Assembly (NCBI GenBank): GCA_036986275.1
Contig: BTRG01000003.1
Location: 8,550 to 72,549, forward strand
DNA from: BTRG01 sp036986275
GTDB taxonomy: Bacteria; Pseudomonadota; Gammaproteobacteria; Acidiferrobacterales; SZUA-150
Length of the DNA stretch: 64,000 bases
Reading direction: 5' to 3'
Position 1 is the first letter of the stretch; each line of letters starts with the position of its first letter. A program made the translations under genes and the position numbers. Shown here piece by piece: positions 26,568 through 37,320 of this stretch. Below the pieces are notes generated by a model. It was given only the letters and a program-made list of their open reading frames with translations. It was not told where the DNA came from and made no database searches.

Positions 26568-27776
26568 TCATCCAGAATGAACACTGTCAGGATAAAGCTG
26601 CGGAAATAAATAAGCAGCAGTTCCTACCGGTATACCGAGCCGTACGGACCCTTTTGGTGAATCTGAAACCAATAAGTCTTCTTCTAACAACCGCTTTAGA
26701 ACTTCGCGAGCTGATCGTTCCGGCAAACCTGTAATCCTGGGTGCCTCTCCACGCGCAAACTCACCTCGTATTAACGCTTCTTGCAATAGAAATGCCGATT
26801 GAGGTTTTAAAGGATCTGTCCCAGGCACCATACCTTGTCCCCTTAAAGCCACATAACCTCTAACACGATCAACAAGGCCGTCCAGTTGCACCAAACTGTC
26901 CATATAGTTGATTTGATCAAGACAGGTTTCGAGGAAGAACCGGCAAAACCGGTTGAGCCCATCAAGCAAGAGATTGCCGCGACCATCCAGGTCCCCACGC
27001 CGTAGCGCGTCCGCATTTGCCAGCAGCGCCATGTAATCGTCTCGACTGCGCGCCAAACCCCGACCCGCGGACCACAGCATCCATCCATCTAGTCCGGCGC
27101 GCGCGAACCCGGCGTCTGTAAAGAGACGCACAACGCGGCCATTGCCATCCAGGTACGGGTGAATCCAGGCCAGCCGGTGATGGGCAGCGGCAACGGCCAA
27201 TAGCTTATTGTGGCCGCTGAATCGTGTAGCTTCATAAAATTCGGCGAACCTGGCCATAAACGCGGATAACATTTTGGGGGATGGCGCCATGTGAATACCA
27301 ACCTCAACATCCAGCTCACGTAACTTGCCGCCCTCGACATACGCCTTTTCGCCGGTTTTCTCATTTTTTACCCACTTAAAATCTTCAGGCAGGCGGTCAT
27401 AGAACTCTCGGTGGAGCCAGCAGAGGAAATCGCTTGAAGTCGGGCTTAATTCTGGTTCCTCCTGCAAGCGCCGCTCCATTACGCGCTGTACTTCGATAAG
27501 GATCAGGCTTTCCGTCTGAAGGTTGCGTTTTGCGGGATCTTTGAAATAGTCCCGCTTCATTGCACGCTCGATATCCAGCGGATGGGTGTTGTGCCCCTCA
27601 ATCAGGTTCGAATAATAGCTTTTAATGACTCTCAGGAGATGGCCTACGGTAACTGCACTTGTCGGATGTAAACGAGCCCCGAGCGCAGCTGAACGGCTGT
27701 AGATATTCACTGCTAAATCAGGCAGATCGCCTGCTTCAGGCATCAGGGGCTCCATTGCGCCTGGACTGCTGTACAT
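26568..27776 (-). CDS. Fic family protein with N-terminal inhibitory helix
   Basis: Fic-fold enzyme of 402 residues, probably an AMP transferase acting on a protein hydroxyl group. The catalytic motif HPYLDGNGR is at 206-214. The inhibitory motif S/TxxxEG is present N-terminally (SNLIEG at 56-61), making this a class II Fic that contains its own antitoxin-like helix. A C-terminal winged-helix-like region follows (ITGLPERSAREVLKRLLEE), seen in many such proteins. It is a paralogue of the gene at 62005-63237; both share YYSNLIEGH and KRNLQ segments. The promoter region has striking repeats. Confidence 0.92.
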   Translation of the reverse strand: MYSSPGAMEPLMPEAGDLPDLAVNIYSRSAALGARLHPTSAVTVGHLLRVIKSYYSNLIEGHNTHPLDIERAMKRDYFKDPAKRNLQTESLILIEVQRVMERRLQEEPELSPTSSDFLCWLHREFYDRLPEDFKWVKNEKTGEKAYVEGGKLRELDVEVGIHMAPSPKMLSAFMARFAEFYEATRFSGHNKLLAVAAAHHRLAWIHPYLDGNGRVVRLFTDAGFARAGLDGWMLWSAGRGLARSRDDYMALLANADALRRGDLDGRGNLLLDGLNRFCRFFLETCLDQINYMDSLVQLDGLVDRVRGYVALRGQGMVPGTDPLKPQSAFLLQEALIRGEFARGEAPRITGLPERSAREVLKRLLEEDLLVSDSPKGSVRLGIPVGTAAYLFPQLYPDSVHSG

Positions 27777-27778
27777 TT

Positions 27779-27885
27779 TGCCGATCCTATTGCCGATTTG
27801 AGTATCACATAATATACTGTTTTATATATGAGAATGCCAATATTTTCTTAATTTATGCCGGTATTTCTGCCGATCCTATTGCCGA
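27779..27885 (-). promoter_or_regulatory. Fic promoter flanked by 12-bp-periodic repeats
   Basis: On the Fic coding strand, TTGGCA (27840-27835) and TATATT (27816-27811), 18 bp apart, make a good sigma-70 promoter. Downstream of it the 18-mer TCGGCAATAGGATCGGCA (27796-27779) contains two TCGGCA units 12 bp apart and the Shine-Dalgarno AGGA for the ATG at 27776. The same 18-mer recurs upstream (27885-27868), followed after 6 bp by CCGGCA, so three units sit at exactly 12-bp intervals. This suggests cooperative binding on both sides of the promoter, with autorepression as one possibility. Confidence 0.65.
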
Positions 27886-27906
27886 AGCAGTCTAGACTGC
27901 TTCGGC
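27881..27906. repeat. Perfect 26-bp palindrome upstream of the Fic gene
   Basis: The arm GCCGAAGCAGTCT is followed directly by its exact reverse complement, with no loop. It overlaps the last TGCCGA unit of the Fic repeat array. No T run follows on either strand, so it is not a normal terminator. It could bind a dimeric regulator or be a recombination remnant. Confidence 0.7.
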
Positions 27907-28156
27907 TTCAACTATATTAATATAAAGTCATAACTATCTGTTTTATTTAATCTATTTATAGCCATTTTATGTTTTTAGCCAGGAGGTAGAAGCTGAAAAA
28001 ATTAACCTGAGACTGATAAAAAATAACATATTTGGTCATTTTATGATTCCAGCCCATGGTCATGTGACGGGTTAAGTCATAATTCCGGGCTGAACCCAGA
28101 CTAGGCGAAGACGCGATCCGGTTTGGTGGTAAAGTAACATTATAAAGAAGCCATGG

Positions 28157-30295
<2,139 letters not shown>

Positions 30296-30298
<3 letters not shown>

Positions 30299-30376
30299 GA
30301 TGCGGTGAGGCACGAACCGCATCGATCAAGGGGTATCATCTTGTGACAGATGCGGTTCCTTCGTCACCACATCCTA
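30296..30376. repeat. REP-like imperfect inverted repeat at the recQ 3' end
   Basis: Arms at 30296-30323 and 30349-30376 match as inverted copies at 24 of 28 positions around a 25-bp spacer, beginning TAGGATGCGGTGA and ending AACCGCATC. The arm's TAG is also recQ's stop codon. A third, partial copy of TAGGATGCGGTGA is at 30432-30444. This resembles palindromic REP/BIME units scattered in gammaproteobacterial genomes. Confidence 0.7.
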
Positions 30377-30647
30377 CAAAATCCAATAACAATCAAGACA
30401 CATGACCGAATACCGCGGAGCAAAGCCCGCGTAGGATGCGGTGAAGACAAGACTCAATCTGCGAAAGCAGGTCCTTTATTTCGACTTGGAAGCCGCTTTT
30501 TATGGATGAAATGCACGCTTTAAACCAATGCGCTGGAATGCGCGTTTGACCGCCTCAGTGGTGAGGCCGGGGAATATCTGGTCGTGGATGCTGCGCGGGA
30601 GTTCGGTCGCCGCGATCCTTATTCATGCAAATGCTCTTATCGCTTTC
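30377..30647. other. Spacer between the recQ repeat and the RQC-domain gene
   Basis: This is mostly unassigned spacer. It contains the partial third repeat copy at 30432. On the minus strand about 40 codons (roughly 30630-30500) without a start codon read like protein (LPRSIHDQIFPGL, TTEAVKRAFQRIG). I cannot match this to a family; it may be a gene remnant. Confidence 0.4.
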
Positions 30648-31226
30648 TCAATCCCTGAGCAAATTCTCGACGACACCGCGGATCTTGCTACGGATCTTCT
30701 TTACCGCGGATTGTGACCAGTTTTCGAGCGCCGGGATGTACTTGCGGTCACCTGACACTTCGATCCGGTCAAGCAGGTGAATGAGGACCTCGCGGTGGCT
30801 ATCGTTCAGCCATGCTAGATCAGGGGCGGAATCACCGGATGCAATCAGGTGGTCCAACTTTCTCTGGAGTTCAGCCGCATAGGTCTTCTTCTCTATTTCC
30901 CAGCCACGCGGGGTATAGGCCAGCAAGGGAAGACGGTAGTCGTATTCGATAGCGAAGTAGTTGTTGATAATGAGCCAGTCAATGCGGGAAAGGATCTGTT
31001 GCAAGCTCAATGTGCGAAGGGCCCCGAAAGCTGGCGATTGATCCAGACTCAGGTCTTGAAGCTTTTTTTCCCGCGAACCCTTAAGGACTTTGGCCAAAAG
31101 GGAACGGCCACCACGCATAATTAACTCATCGGCGCCACGCAATATGATGGCGATTTCCTGTGCCGGGAGATGAGCGATGCCCTGGGCGTCGAGCAAGACT
31201 GGAACGTGGCGGACTTTTCGACTCAT
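30648..31226 (-). CDS. RQC-domain DNA-binding protein (RQC-minor type)
   Basis: This 192-residue protein resembles the stand-alone RQC winged-helix family called RQC-minor-1. The core LSRIDWLIINNYFAIEYDYRL followed by PLLAYTPRGWEIEKKTYA matches the RQC fold's DNA-binding wing. The N-terminal HVPVLLDAQGIAHLPAQEI and the GGRSLLAKVLKGSREKK segment also fit what I recall of this family. RQC domains normally recognise branched DNA in RecQ; here the domain is separate. It is 91 bp downstream of the unknown 471-residue gene on the same strand, probably one operon, and converges on recQ. Function is unproven. Confidence 0.7.
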   Translation of the reverse strand: MSRKVRHVPVLLDAQGIAHLPAQEIAIILRGADELIMRGGRSLLAKVLKGSREKKLQDLSLDQSPAFGALRTLSLQQILSRIDWLIINNYFAIEYDYRLPLLAYTPRGWEIEKKTYAAELQRKLDHLIASGDSAPDLAWLNDSHREVLIHLLDRIEVSGDRKYIPALENWSQSAVKKIRSKIRGVVENLLRD

Positions 31227-31317
31227 GAGGTCATACGAATGGATAAATTTTACATAAGCTCGGCGCTTGCCGCGGTATCTTCCACCATCCCGGCCAACAA
31301 AACATGATCGGCAAGCA

Positions 31318-32733
31318 TCAGTGTTTCTCCAACCTCAGTTCTTCCCACATCCAGCGGCTGTCGTACGGCTCTTGTCCCTGGTTGGCGGCGCGGCGCAATT
31401 CATTGTTTTCCAGATATTTTAACCATTCGATGACCTTTTCCCGTCCTTTTTTACTCTTGGCGCATTGCCGCGGGCTTTTGTCGCCTAACATGGGAATGGG
31501 CTCGTCCAGACACTGGCGGTAATGCCGGTCGAGATAGTCGCATATGATCTCGGCGGCGACCTTGGGATCGATCTCGTCTGCCGCGGGCCTATCGACGGCG
31601 GTTTGCTGAACCGATTCATTTCCAGCCATCAGTTGTTCAGGGGTCTGAAGCTTGCTTAGGGCCGGGCCGATGAGACCGGGCAGGAGCACTTCCAGCGCAT
31701 CCTTACCCCACTCCGCCCGTTCCATGGAATTGGTGGTCAGCTTCAGCACGCCTGGCTTCAATTCCAGTGTGCCGCTGATCGGGCGTTGGCCGTCCTGAAA
31801 AGTTTCGATAGCCATGCCACGTTTCGGTTTGTTGCCAGTGACATCCGGTTCCGGCAACCAGACCCAAGTATGCTCATCCAGATTATCCCGTTCCCATTCG
31901 GGGGCGGCATCCAGGTGTTCGGCAATTTCTTCAAGCTGTTCCTCAAGGAACGGAAAACGAGTTTCGGTAAATACCAGTGCCTCGCCATCACGGTTGACCA
32001 TTTCGGGCAGCGGTGCGCGCAGGCGTTCCAGGGTATGCATAAGCCAGATGGAGGTGAAGGCAGGACAGGCATCCCGCAGAAACAGTTCGTCCAGATTTTC
32101 CGATGACAACACCTTGGCCACGGCCTCCTTGCCAGCTACCCGCGAGAGTACCTTATTGAATTGTTTTCGCGATTTTGTCAGCACCTTGAGCAGGCTTTGC
32201 GCCACTTCCTGGGGAAACGGCAGGATGCCGCCGGAAAAAACGTGTCTGTCATTCTTTTTCAGCACCCGGGCCGCTATCCGGTCCCACTTGACGAGGTTCT
32301 GCGTACCCATACGTTCATGGACACGGATGGTCTCGCCACCACGCACCAGGTCGCGCACGCCGCAATGATAACCGGGGGAAACCTCGACCACCTCGTAGAG
32401 GCTAAGAACGGAATCCCGAAGCTGTTGCAGATAGCGGCGGCCGGGGACGCTTTCACGCCAACCGCGGCGTTTCAGGTAGTCGTCGATGATGTTCTTGTCA
32501 TCCGGCGGCAAGCGGCTGCTGACAAAATCCTCGAACATCAGACCAAACAGCATGCCCCCGTAGCCGTGTTCCGCAAGCTCCTGGCCGAGTTCATCCTGGC
32601 TGATGCCGATGCGGTCGCAAACCGGGGAAAGATGGGCATCGAACACAGTCGCCTGTGCGTCCGACCACTCGGGCCGGTTTGCCCATTTCATAATGTTGCG
32701 GATGGCTTTGTCGGTATCGCTACGTTTTCCCAT
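31318..32733 (-). CDS. Uncharacterised 471-residue protein upstream of the RQC-domain gene
   Basis: This long soluble protein has no signal or membrane segment. The N-terminal 200 residues look helical (YGGMLFGLMFEDFVSSRLPP). A middle region around 240-330 contains acidic runs and VWLPEP. The C-terminal 60 residues (PMLGDKSPRQCAKSKKGREK, then YDSRWMWEEL) resemble a C-terminal module seen in various uncharacterised bacterial proteins, but I cannot name a domain. It is probably cotranscribed with the RQC-domain gene. A tRNA-Lys lies 275 bp upstream. Confidence 0.75.
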   Translation of the reverse strand: MGKRSDTDKAIRNIMKWANRPEWSDAQATVFDAHLSPVCDRIGISQDELGQELAEHGYGGMLFGLMFEDFVSSRLPPDDKNIIDDYLKRRGWRESVPGRRYLQQLRDSVLSLYEVVEVSPGYHCGVRDLVRGGETIRVHERMGTQNLVKWDRIAARVLKKNDRHVFSGGILPFPQEVAQSLLKVLTKSRKQFNKVLSRVAGKEAVAKVLSSENLDELFLRDACPAFTSIWLMHTLERLRAPLPEMVNRDGEALVFTETRFPFLEEQLEEIAEHLDAAPEWERDNLDEHTWVWLPEPDVTGNKPKRGMAIETFQDGQRPISGTLELKPGVLKLTTNSMERAEWGKDALEVLLPGLIGPALSKLQTPEQLMAGNESVQQTAVDRPAADEIDPKVAAEIICDYLDRHYRQCLDEPIPMLGDKSPRQCAKSKKGREKVIEWLKYLENNELRRAANQGQEPYDSRWMWEELRLEKH

Positions 32734-33007
32734 GTGTGCTATTCATGAGTAGGTCCAAACGATTCTACACAGTGTATCCCAAATGGTGGTATCAGCGCAG
32801 TGCACAAAGGACCGGGGTCACATCATGAAACTTTACAAGCCTGCCTTATGTTGGGGCCCTGTACGCCAGTTACCGCACTAAGAAAGAAAGACACCTATGC
32901 GGCACACTCAATGGATCAGCTCGAACCTCGCGATTTCGGGCCAAACCCTGCGCGTTGCTTACGAAAATCCCTGGGCCATTCTGGCCCGGCGCCTCAAAAA
33001 TACAAAT

Positions 33008-33083
33008 TGGTGGGGCGTGCAGGAATCGAACCTGCGACCATCGGATTAAAAGTCCGGTGCTCTACCAACTGAGCTAACGCCCC
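33008..33083 (-). tRNA. tRNA-Lys (UUU anticodon)
   Basis: The minus strand folds into a standard cloverleaf. The acceptor GGGGCGT pairs with ACGCCCC, the D arm contains AGCTCAGTTGGTAGAGC, the anticodon loop is CTTTTAA with TTT, and the T arm contains GGTTCGATTCC. The 3' CCA is encoded at 33010-33008. The accessory stretch lies on its 3' side, the typical location for integrated elements, but I found no second copy of its 3' end to prove integration. Confidence 0.97.
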
Positions 33084-33164
33084 ATTTCCCACGGAACCGA
33101 GGAAGGCCGGATTATCCAGACCCGGTCTAAACCTGTCAATGCGACCCCATGGTTACGCATCGAT

Positions 33165-33197
33165 AAAAACGGGCCCCCAACACACATCGCGGGCCCG
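33165..33197 (-). terminator. Rho-independent terminator after the YeeE-type transporter
   Basis: CGGGCCC and GGGCCCG pair on the minus strand around a 13-base loop, followed by five T. It lies 24 bp beyond the stop of the transporter gene. Confidence 0.75.
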
Positions 33198-33220
33198 CTA
33201 TCTTTCAACCTATGATGAAG

Positions 33221-34429
33221 TTATTTCGCTGTCGGCATCAACTTCATTTCCGCCAGTGAGTTTCTCAACGCCGCAAAAAACCCTATATCGTCCATCATGG
33301 CGAATTGCACCTTCATGGTCAGCGCGGAGCCAAAAACAATCGATACAAAAGCTAAGAATGAACCCAGCGCCAATGTTGAAACCCCGGTGATCCCCTGTCC
33401 CACTGTGCAACCCATGGATAACACGCCACCGACACCCATTAGCACGCCGCCCGCGGCATGATTGATCACATCTGATTTGTTGGCAAACCATTCGATGCGA
33501 AAAGTACGACTGAACAGAGAATAAATCAACGAACCAGCGATTACACCCACGAGCGCCATTACGCCAAAGTTAACAAACGACAACTTGTCCGGTTGTAACG
33601 CATAGCGAAAGGAATCGCCCATGGGACTGATAAAAGTATAGGACTGGACTGCAACGCGACTTGGAATCTCCGGGGCAAAATCGGCATAGTCTTTCCATTC
33701 CACACCTATGCTGCCACCTGTGATATACCAACCGATAAGAACTGCTGCACCGACAACGACACCACCGAGAATCTTTTCAAAACTGCTGCGAAACTCACTG
33801 GACTTGAAGACAAAAAACAACAAACCCAGTCCCACCAACAAACCAATGCCGGTATGGTATCCGCTGGTGTCCTCTTGACCCATGACCCCGCCGACCAGTG
33901 CGCCCAACTCCTGACTATTAAATCCCCTGCTACTAAGGTCGATTGTGGTGGGGTCAATCCAGGGTGAAAAATAGTTTGTGAAGATACCTTCTCCGGGCGC
34001 AAACGGGTCCTCCCCCCACAACATCAAATAAGCCATAAAAGCAGTAACGATCAACACAAAAACAGATTTTAAATTGCCACTGCCGACACGAATCAGGGTT
34101 TTATTGCCACAACCACTACCCAACGTCATGCCGATACCAAACATGACACCGCCAAGCACATAACGTAACCAGGCAAAATTTGCAGTACGATAGGGAGGAA
34201 ATGTGTCATTAGGCAGCGTGATTGTGCCCGAGGCTTCAAGTATCACCACACCCAGCATGGCAACGGCTATTGCCAATATCCAGGCTCGCATGCGGCCTAA
34301 ATCTTCCATATTGACCCAGTCAGATACTGCGCCCATGGTGCAGAAATTTGTTTTATTGACAACGGCGCCCATGACGGCGGCGGTCAGAAACACCGTAAGC
34401 AACACCTGATTATGTATTGTAAATTCCAT
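33221..34429 (-). CDS. YeeE/YedE-family thiosulfate-type transporter
   Basis: This is an integral membrane protein of about 402 residues with many helices and the three conserved Cys segments of the YeeE/TsuA family (NKTNFCTMGAVSDW, LGSGCGNKTLIRVG and LSMGCTVGQGITG), which in TsuA relay thiosulfate through the membrane. The frame is open to 34525, but ATG 34429 has GGAGGAG upstream and starts at the family N-terminus. In a sulfur oxidiser this may move thiosulfate or related sulfur anions; whether import or another role is not shown by sequence. It is a single-gene unit with a terminator. Confidence 0.88.
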   Translation of the reverse strand: MEFTIHNQVLLTVFLTAAVMGAVVNKTNFCTMGAVSDWVNMEDLGRMRAWILAIAVAMLGVVILEASGTITLPNDTFPPYRTANFAWLRYVLGGVMFGIGMTLGSGCGNKTLIRVGSGNLKSVFVLIVTAFMAYLMLWGEDPFAPGEGIFTNYFSPWIDPTTIDLSSRGFNSQELGALVGGVMGQEDTSGYHTGIGLLVGLGLLFFVFKSSEFRSSFEKILGGVVVGAAVLIGWYITGGSIGVEWKDYADFAPEIPSRVAVQSYTFISPMGDSFRYALQPDKLSFVNFGVMALVGVIAGSLIYSLFSRTFRIEWFANKSDVINHAAGGVLMGVGGVLSMGCTVGQGITGVSTLALGSFLAFVSIVFGSALTMKVQFAMMDDIGFFAALRNSLAEMKLMPTAK

Positions 34430-34593
34430 CCAACTCCTCCAGGGGAATAATTTCAGTATTAGACAAACACCTACCGACCAGGCAGGTGTTGATAATAGAC
34501 GTCTGCTGGCAAGGTAATATTCCACTCACCAGAAGTGTAGGGGATTATAAGGGTCGGGACGGCCCAACGAAACCCTTGGGCTCCTGCAAATGG

Positions 34594-35331
34594 CTATCGA
34601 TAGCGGGTGGGATCGGCAACATTGGCCTCTTCGAAACCCCTGGCCCGTAGCCGGCAGGCGTCACATACCCGGCAGGCGCGCGCCTGAGCATCGGGGTCAT
34701 AACAGGACAAAGTGAGGTCATAATTCACGCCCAAGGCTATGCCCTGGCGAATGATGTCGGCCTTGGTGAGTGAAATCAGCGGTGCATGGATATGAAAACC
34801 ACGCCCTTCCACGCCCTCTTTGGTGGCCAGGCGGGCCAGATCTTCGAAGGCCTGGATAAAGGCCGGCCGGCAATCCGGATAACCCGAATAATCCACGGCA
34901 TTGGCGCCAATAAAAATATCGTAGGCCCGTAGCACCTCGGCCCATGCCAGGGCCATGGACAGAAAAACCGTATTACGGGCCGAAACATAGGTTGGAGGAA
35001 TATGTTGATCGCCTGCCTCCTGCAGACAGGCCTCACCATGGTCCGGAACGGCAATGGTCTCATCCGTTAATGCCGATCCCCCCATCCAACCCAGATCCAG
35101 TGTGACGCGCCTATGATCGTAGGCGCCCAGGGCCTTGGCCAGACGCGCGGCGGCCTCCAGTTCCAGGCGATGACGCTGACCATAATCGAAACTCAGGGCA
35201 TAACAGAGGAATCCCTGTTCACGCGCCATGGCCAACACCGTGGCCGAATCCAGTCCACCCGAGAGCAATACTACAGCGCGCTTGGCAGCATTCCTTTCCT
35301 GCGCGCGTCCTCGTTCATCGCCCACGCCCAC
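34594..35331 (-). CDS. queC: 7-cyano-7-deazaguanine synthase QueC
   Basis: QueC converts 7-carboxy-7-deazaguanine to preQ0 in queuosine synthesis, using ATP and ammonia. It has 245 residues, with a PP-loop SGGLDSATVLA near 24-34, the YGQRH segment, and a zinc site near the C-terminus (LSCYDP and ACRVCDACRLR). A GTG start at 35331 overlaps queE by 17 bp; GTG 35325 is an alternative. It is the last gene of the long leftward run from yebC. Confidence 0.94.
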   Translation of the reverse strand: MGVGDERGRAQERNAAKRAVVLLSGGLDSATVLAMAREQGFLCYALSFDYGQRHRLELEAAARLAKALGAYDHRRVTLDLGWMGGSALTDETIAVPDHGEACLQEAGDQHIPPTYVSARNTVFLSMALAWAEVLRAYDIFIGANAVDYSGYPDCRPAFIQAFEDLARLATKEGVEGRGFHIHAPLISLTKADIIRQGIALGVNYDLTLSCYDPDAQARACRVCDACRLRARGFEEANVADPTRYR

Positions 35332-35995
35332 TCCCCCATAATAATTTATGCAATTGTAACTGCAGCCTTACCGGCAACCTGTCCTCCAAGATCCATTGCG
35401 CCAACACCACACTATCCAGTTCCCCGTGCACGGGAGACAACCAGACCTCACAACATTCGGTCAACTTGTATTGCCCGATTTGCTCAACACACCACTCATA
35501 GTCCTGACGATTGGCAATGACACATTTCAGTTGATCGGTAGGTCGCAACCACGCCAGATTCTCGTAATTATTTTTCTCGACCTCACCCGAGGCCGGCGTC
35601 TTCAGATCCATCACCACATTCACGCGCGGGTCTACGCCCTGTAAAGACAGGGCGCCACTGGTCTCGAGCGAAACGATATAACCGAGATCGCACAAGCTGG
35701 TGAGCAATTCCAGAGAACCGCACTGGGCGAGGGGTTCACCACCGGTTATCGTGACATGCCGAACGCCATAGGATGAGATCCGGTCGAGCACTTCGTGCAA
35801 GAGATAATATTCACCGCCCGTAAATGCATAGGCAGTATCGCAGTAATAACAGCGTAACGGGCAGCCGGTAAGGCGTACAAATACGGTAGGAAGGCCAGTG
35901 AAACGTGATTCACCCTGAAGCGAATAAAACACCTCGGTGATACGCAGGCGCGTCTGCTGTGACCTGGGTACTTTTTCTATAAGGGGCTGTGACAT
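35315..35995 (-). CDS. queE: 7-carboxy-7-deazaguanine synthase QueE
   Basis: Radical SAM enzyme that makes 7-carboxy-7-deazaguanine from carboxy-tetrahydropterin. It has 226 residues, with motif CPLRCYYCDTAY (CxxxCxxC) near 51-62, FYSLQGESRFTGLP as substrate loop and TGGEPLAQ. It lies 30 bp after cpoB and overlaps queC, an arrangement common in gammaproteobacteria. Confidence 0.95.
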   Translation of the reverse strand: MSQPLIEKVPRSQQTRLRITEVFYSLQGESRFTGLPTVFVRLTGCPLRCYYCDTAYAFTGGEYYLLHEVLDRISSYGVRHVTITGGEPLAQCGSLELLTSLCDLGYIVSLETSGALSLQGVDPRVNVVMDLKTPASGEVEKNNYENLAWLRPTDQLKCVIANRQDYEWCVEQIGQYKLTECCEVWLSPVHGELDSVVLAQWILEDRLPVRLQLQLHKLLWGSGRGR

Positions 35996-36025
35996 TGCCC
36001 GTAGAGTATATCGAAATCCAGGAGT

Positions 36026-36793
36026 CTAACGGCCTGCCTTTTGCAACTTTTGCAAACGTTGTTGCGCGGACTTGGCCGTGCGGGTATTGGGGTAGCGTTG
36101 TACCACTTGTTCCAGTGATTGCCTGGCCTTGGCCCAATCTTCCATCTCAAAATAGGTAAAACCTATCTTCAGCATGGCATCAGGCACCTTGGGGCTATCG
36201 GGATAATCCGCCAGGACTTTATTAAAGTCCGCCAGGGCCTGTTTCAGCTTGCGCTGATAATAGTGTGCTTCGGCTATCCAGTATTGTGCATTGCCGGCGT
36301 AGCGACTCTTGGGATGTTTTAACAGAAACTCCCGGAAGGCCTTGATTGCCTTGTCATAAGCGCCCTGCTTCATCAAAGCGAAGGCCGCTTCATAGGCCTT
36401 GCGGCCCTGAGCCGTGGTCACCGGACGGGTCGGGGCCGCTGTCGGCACCGTGGCGACCGAGCCTGAGGCACTGCCGCCACGCCCTTCCAGTTTGCCGATA
36501 CGCTGATCCACGTCCTGCAATAAAGTCTTCTGTTGCTGTTTCAGGCGTTGTAGTTCATGGGACTGGATCTCCACTTGATTGCGGAGATCGCGCACCTCGT
36601 TTTGCAAGACATCCATTTGTACCAGTAATTCAACCAGGGCATCCGGGGACGTGGAGCGCACACTGGGGGCCGGTGTCGGGGCGCCGCCCCCGGATGAAGT
36701 GCGCCTGTCAAGCAGACGATCAGCGGCCTCAGCAAAGCCGCCCATCATCATGGTTAGTACCAACAAACAAACAACAAGCTTGCGGTTCATCAT
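36026..36793 (-). CDS. cpoB: Cell-division coordinator CpoB
   Basis: CpoB (YbgF) is a periplasmic Tol-Pal associated protein that coordinates outer-membrane constriction with septal peptidoglycan synthesis. The 255-residue protein has a signal peptide, a coiled coil at about 50-95 (LQNEVRDLRNQVEIQSHELQ) and TPR repeats in the C-terminal half (AYEAAFALMKQGAYDKAIKA and later YWIAEAHYYQRKL). It follows pal by 19 bp, the usual order. Confidence 0.95.
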   Translation of the reverse strand: MMNRKLVVCLLVLTMMMGGFAEAADRLLDRRTSSGGGAPTPAPSVRSTSPDALVELLVQMDVLQNEVRDLRNQVEIQSHELQRLKQQQKTLLQDVDQRIGKLEGRGGSASGSVATVPTAAPTRPVTTAQGRKAYEAAFALMKQGAYDKAIKAFREFLLKHPKSRYAGNAQYWIAEAHYYQRKLKQALADFNKVLADYPDSPKVPDAMLKIGFTYFEMEDWAKARQSLEQVVQRYPNTRTAKSAQQRLQKLQKAGR

Positions 36794-36812
36794 CCCGAAT
36801 GCCTATCCTGCC

Positions 36813-37316
36813 TTAGTAGGAAATCTCCACACGACGATTCTCGCGCCAGGCGGACTCGTTATGTTCCGGGGCAATGGGATTCTCCTCGCCATAAGACGTG
36901 GTCTGGATACGATTACCTGCCACACCCAACGCACGCATCATGCGGGCCACGGCAGCGGCGCGTCGTTCACCCAGGGCCAGATTATATTCACGCGTACCGC
37001 GTTCATCAGTATGCCCTTCCAGCGTCACGTTCAAACCAGCGTGGTCCACCAGGTAGGCCGCATGGGCCTCGACAATAGCCGCGTACTCACCGTCTACCGC
37101 GCTGCTATCAAAAGCAAAATGAATGCGACGTTCTGACAACAGATCCTGTGCGCCCACGGCTTCTCCCGTCCCCGCGGCACCCTCACCTGTACCGGTAGTT
37201 TGTGCTCCGCCTCTATCTTCTACGGGCGCATCAGGCTTGACTGCCTCATCACCCCCACAACCGGCCAGGGCAAGCACAAATGCGGTGAATACAATATATC
37301 CAGCAATCTTCTTCAT
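36813..37316 (-). CDS. pal: Peptidoglycan-associated lipoprotein Pal
   Basis: Pal is an outer-membrane lipoprotein binding peptidoglycan through an OmpA-like domain. The 167-residue protein has a lipobox LAGC near residue 19, a proline/glycine/threonine-rich linker and an OmpA domain (IHFAFDSSAVDGEY, LEGHTDERGTREYNLALGERR). The frame is open to 37505, but ATG 37316 with AAGGAG upstream is the proper start. It begins 4 bp after tolB ends. Confidence 0.96.
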   Translation of the reverse strand: MKKIAGYIVFTAFVLALAGCGGDEAVKPDAPVEDRGGAQTTGTGEGAAGTGEAVGAQDLLSERRIHFAFDSSAVDGEYAAIVEAHAAYLVDHAGLNVTLEGHTDERGTREYNLALGERRAAAVARMMRALGVAGNRIQTTSYGEENPIAPEHNESAWRENRRVEISY

Positions 37317-37320
37317 ACGT

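Noticed and set aside
26028..26609. 193-codon plus-strand frame over the outer-membrane barrel gene
   Set aside because: It is a shifted frame of the barrel gene, which itself has a signal peptide and barrel pattern. The shifted product is arginine- and serine-rich noise.
32800..33072. 90-codon plus-strand frame reaching into the tRNA-Lys
   Set aside because: Its end translates the antisense of the tRNA (GIEPATIGLKVRCSTN), a well-known false protein motif.
33008..33083. Search for an att duplicate of the tRNA-Lys 3' end in the left flank
   Set aside because: I did not see a second copy of the T-arm/acceptor sequence between 26 and 33 kb, and there is no integrase, so I do not claim an attachment site.
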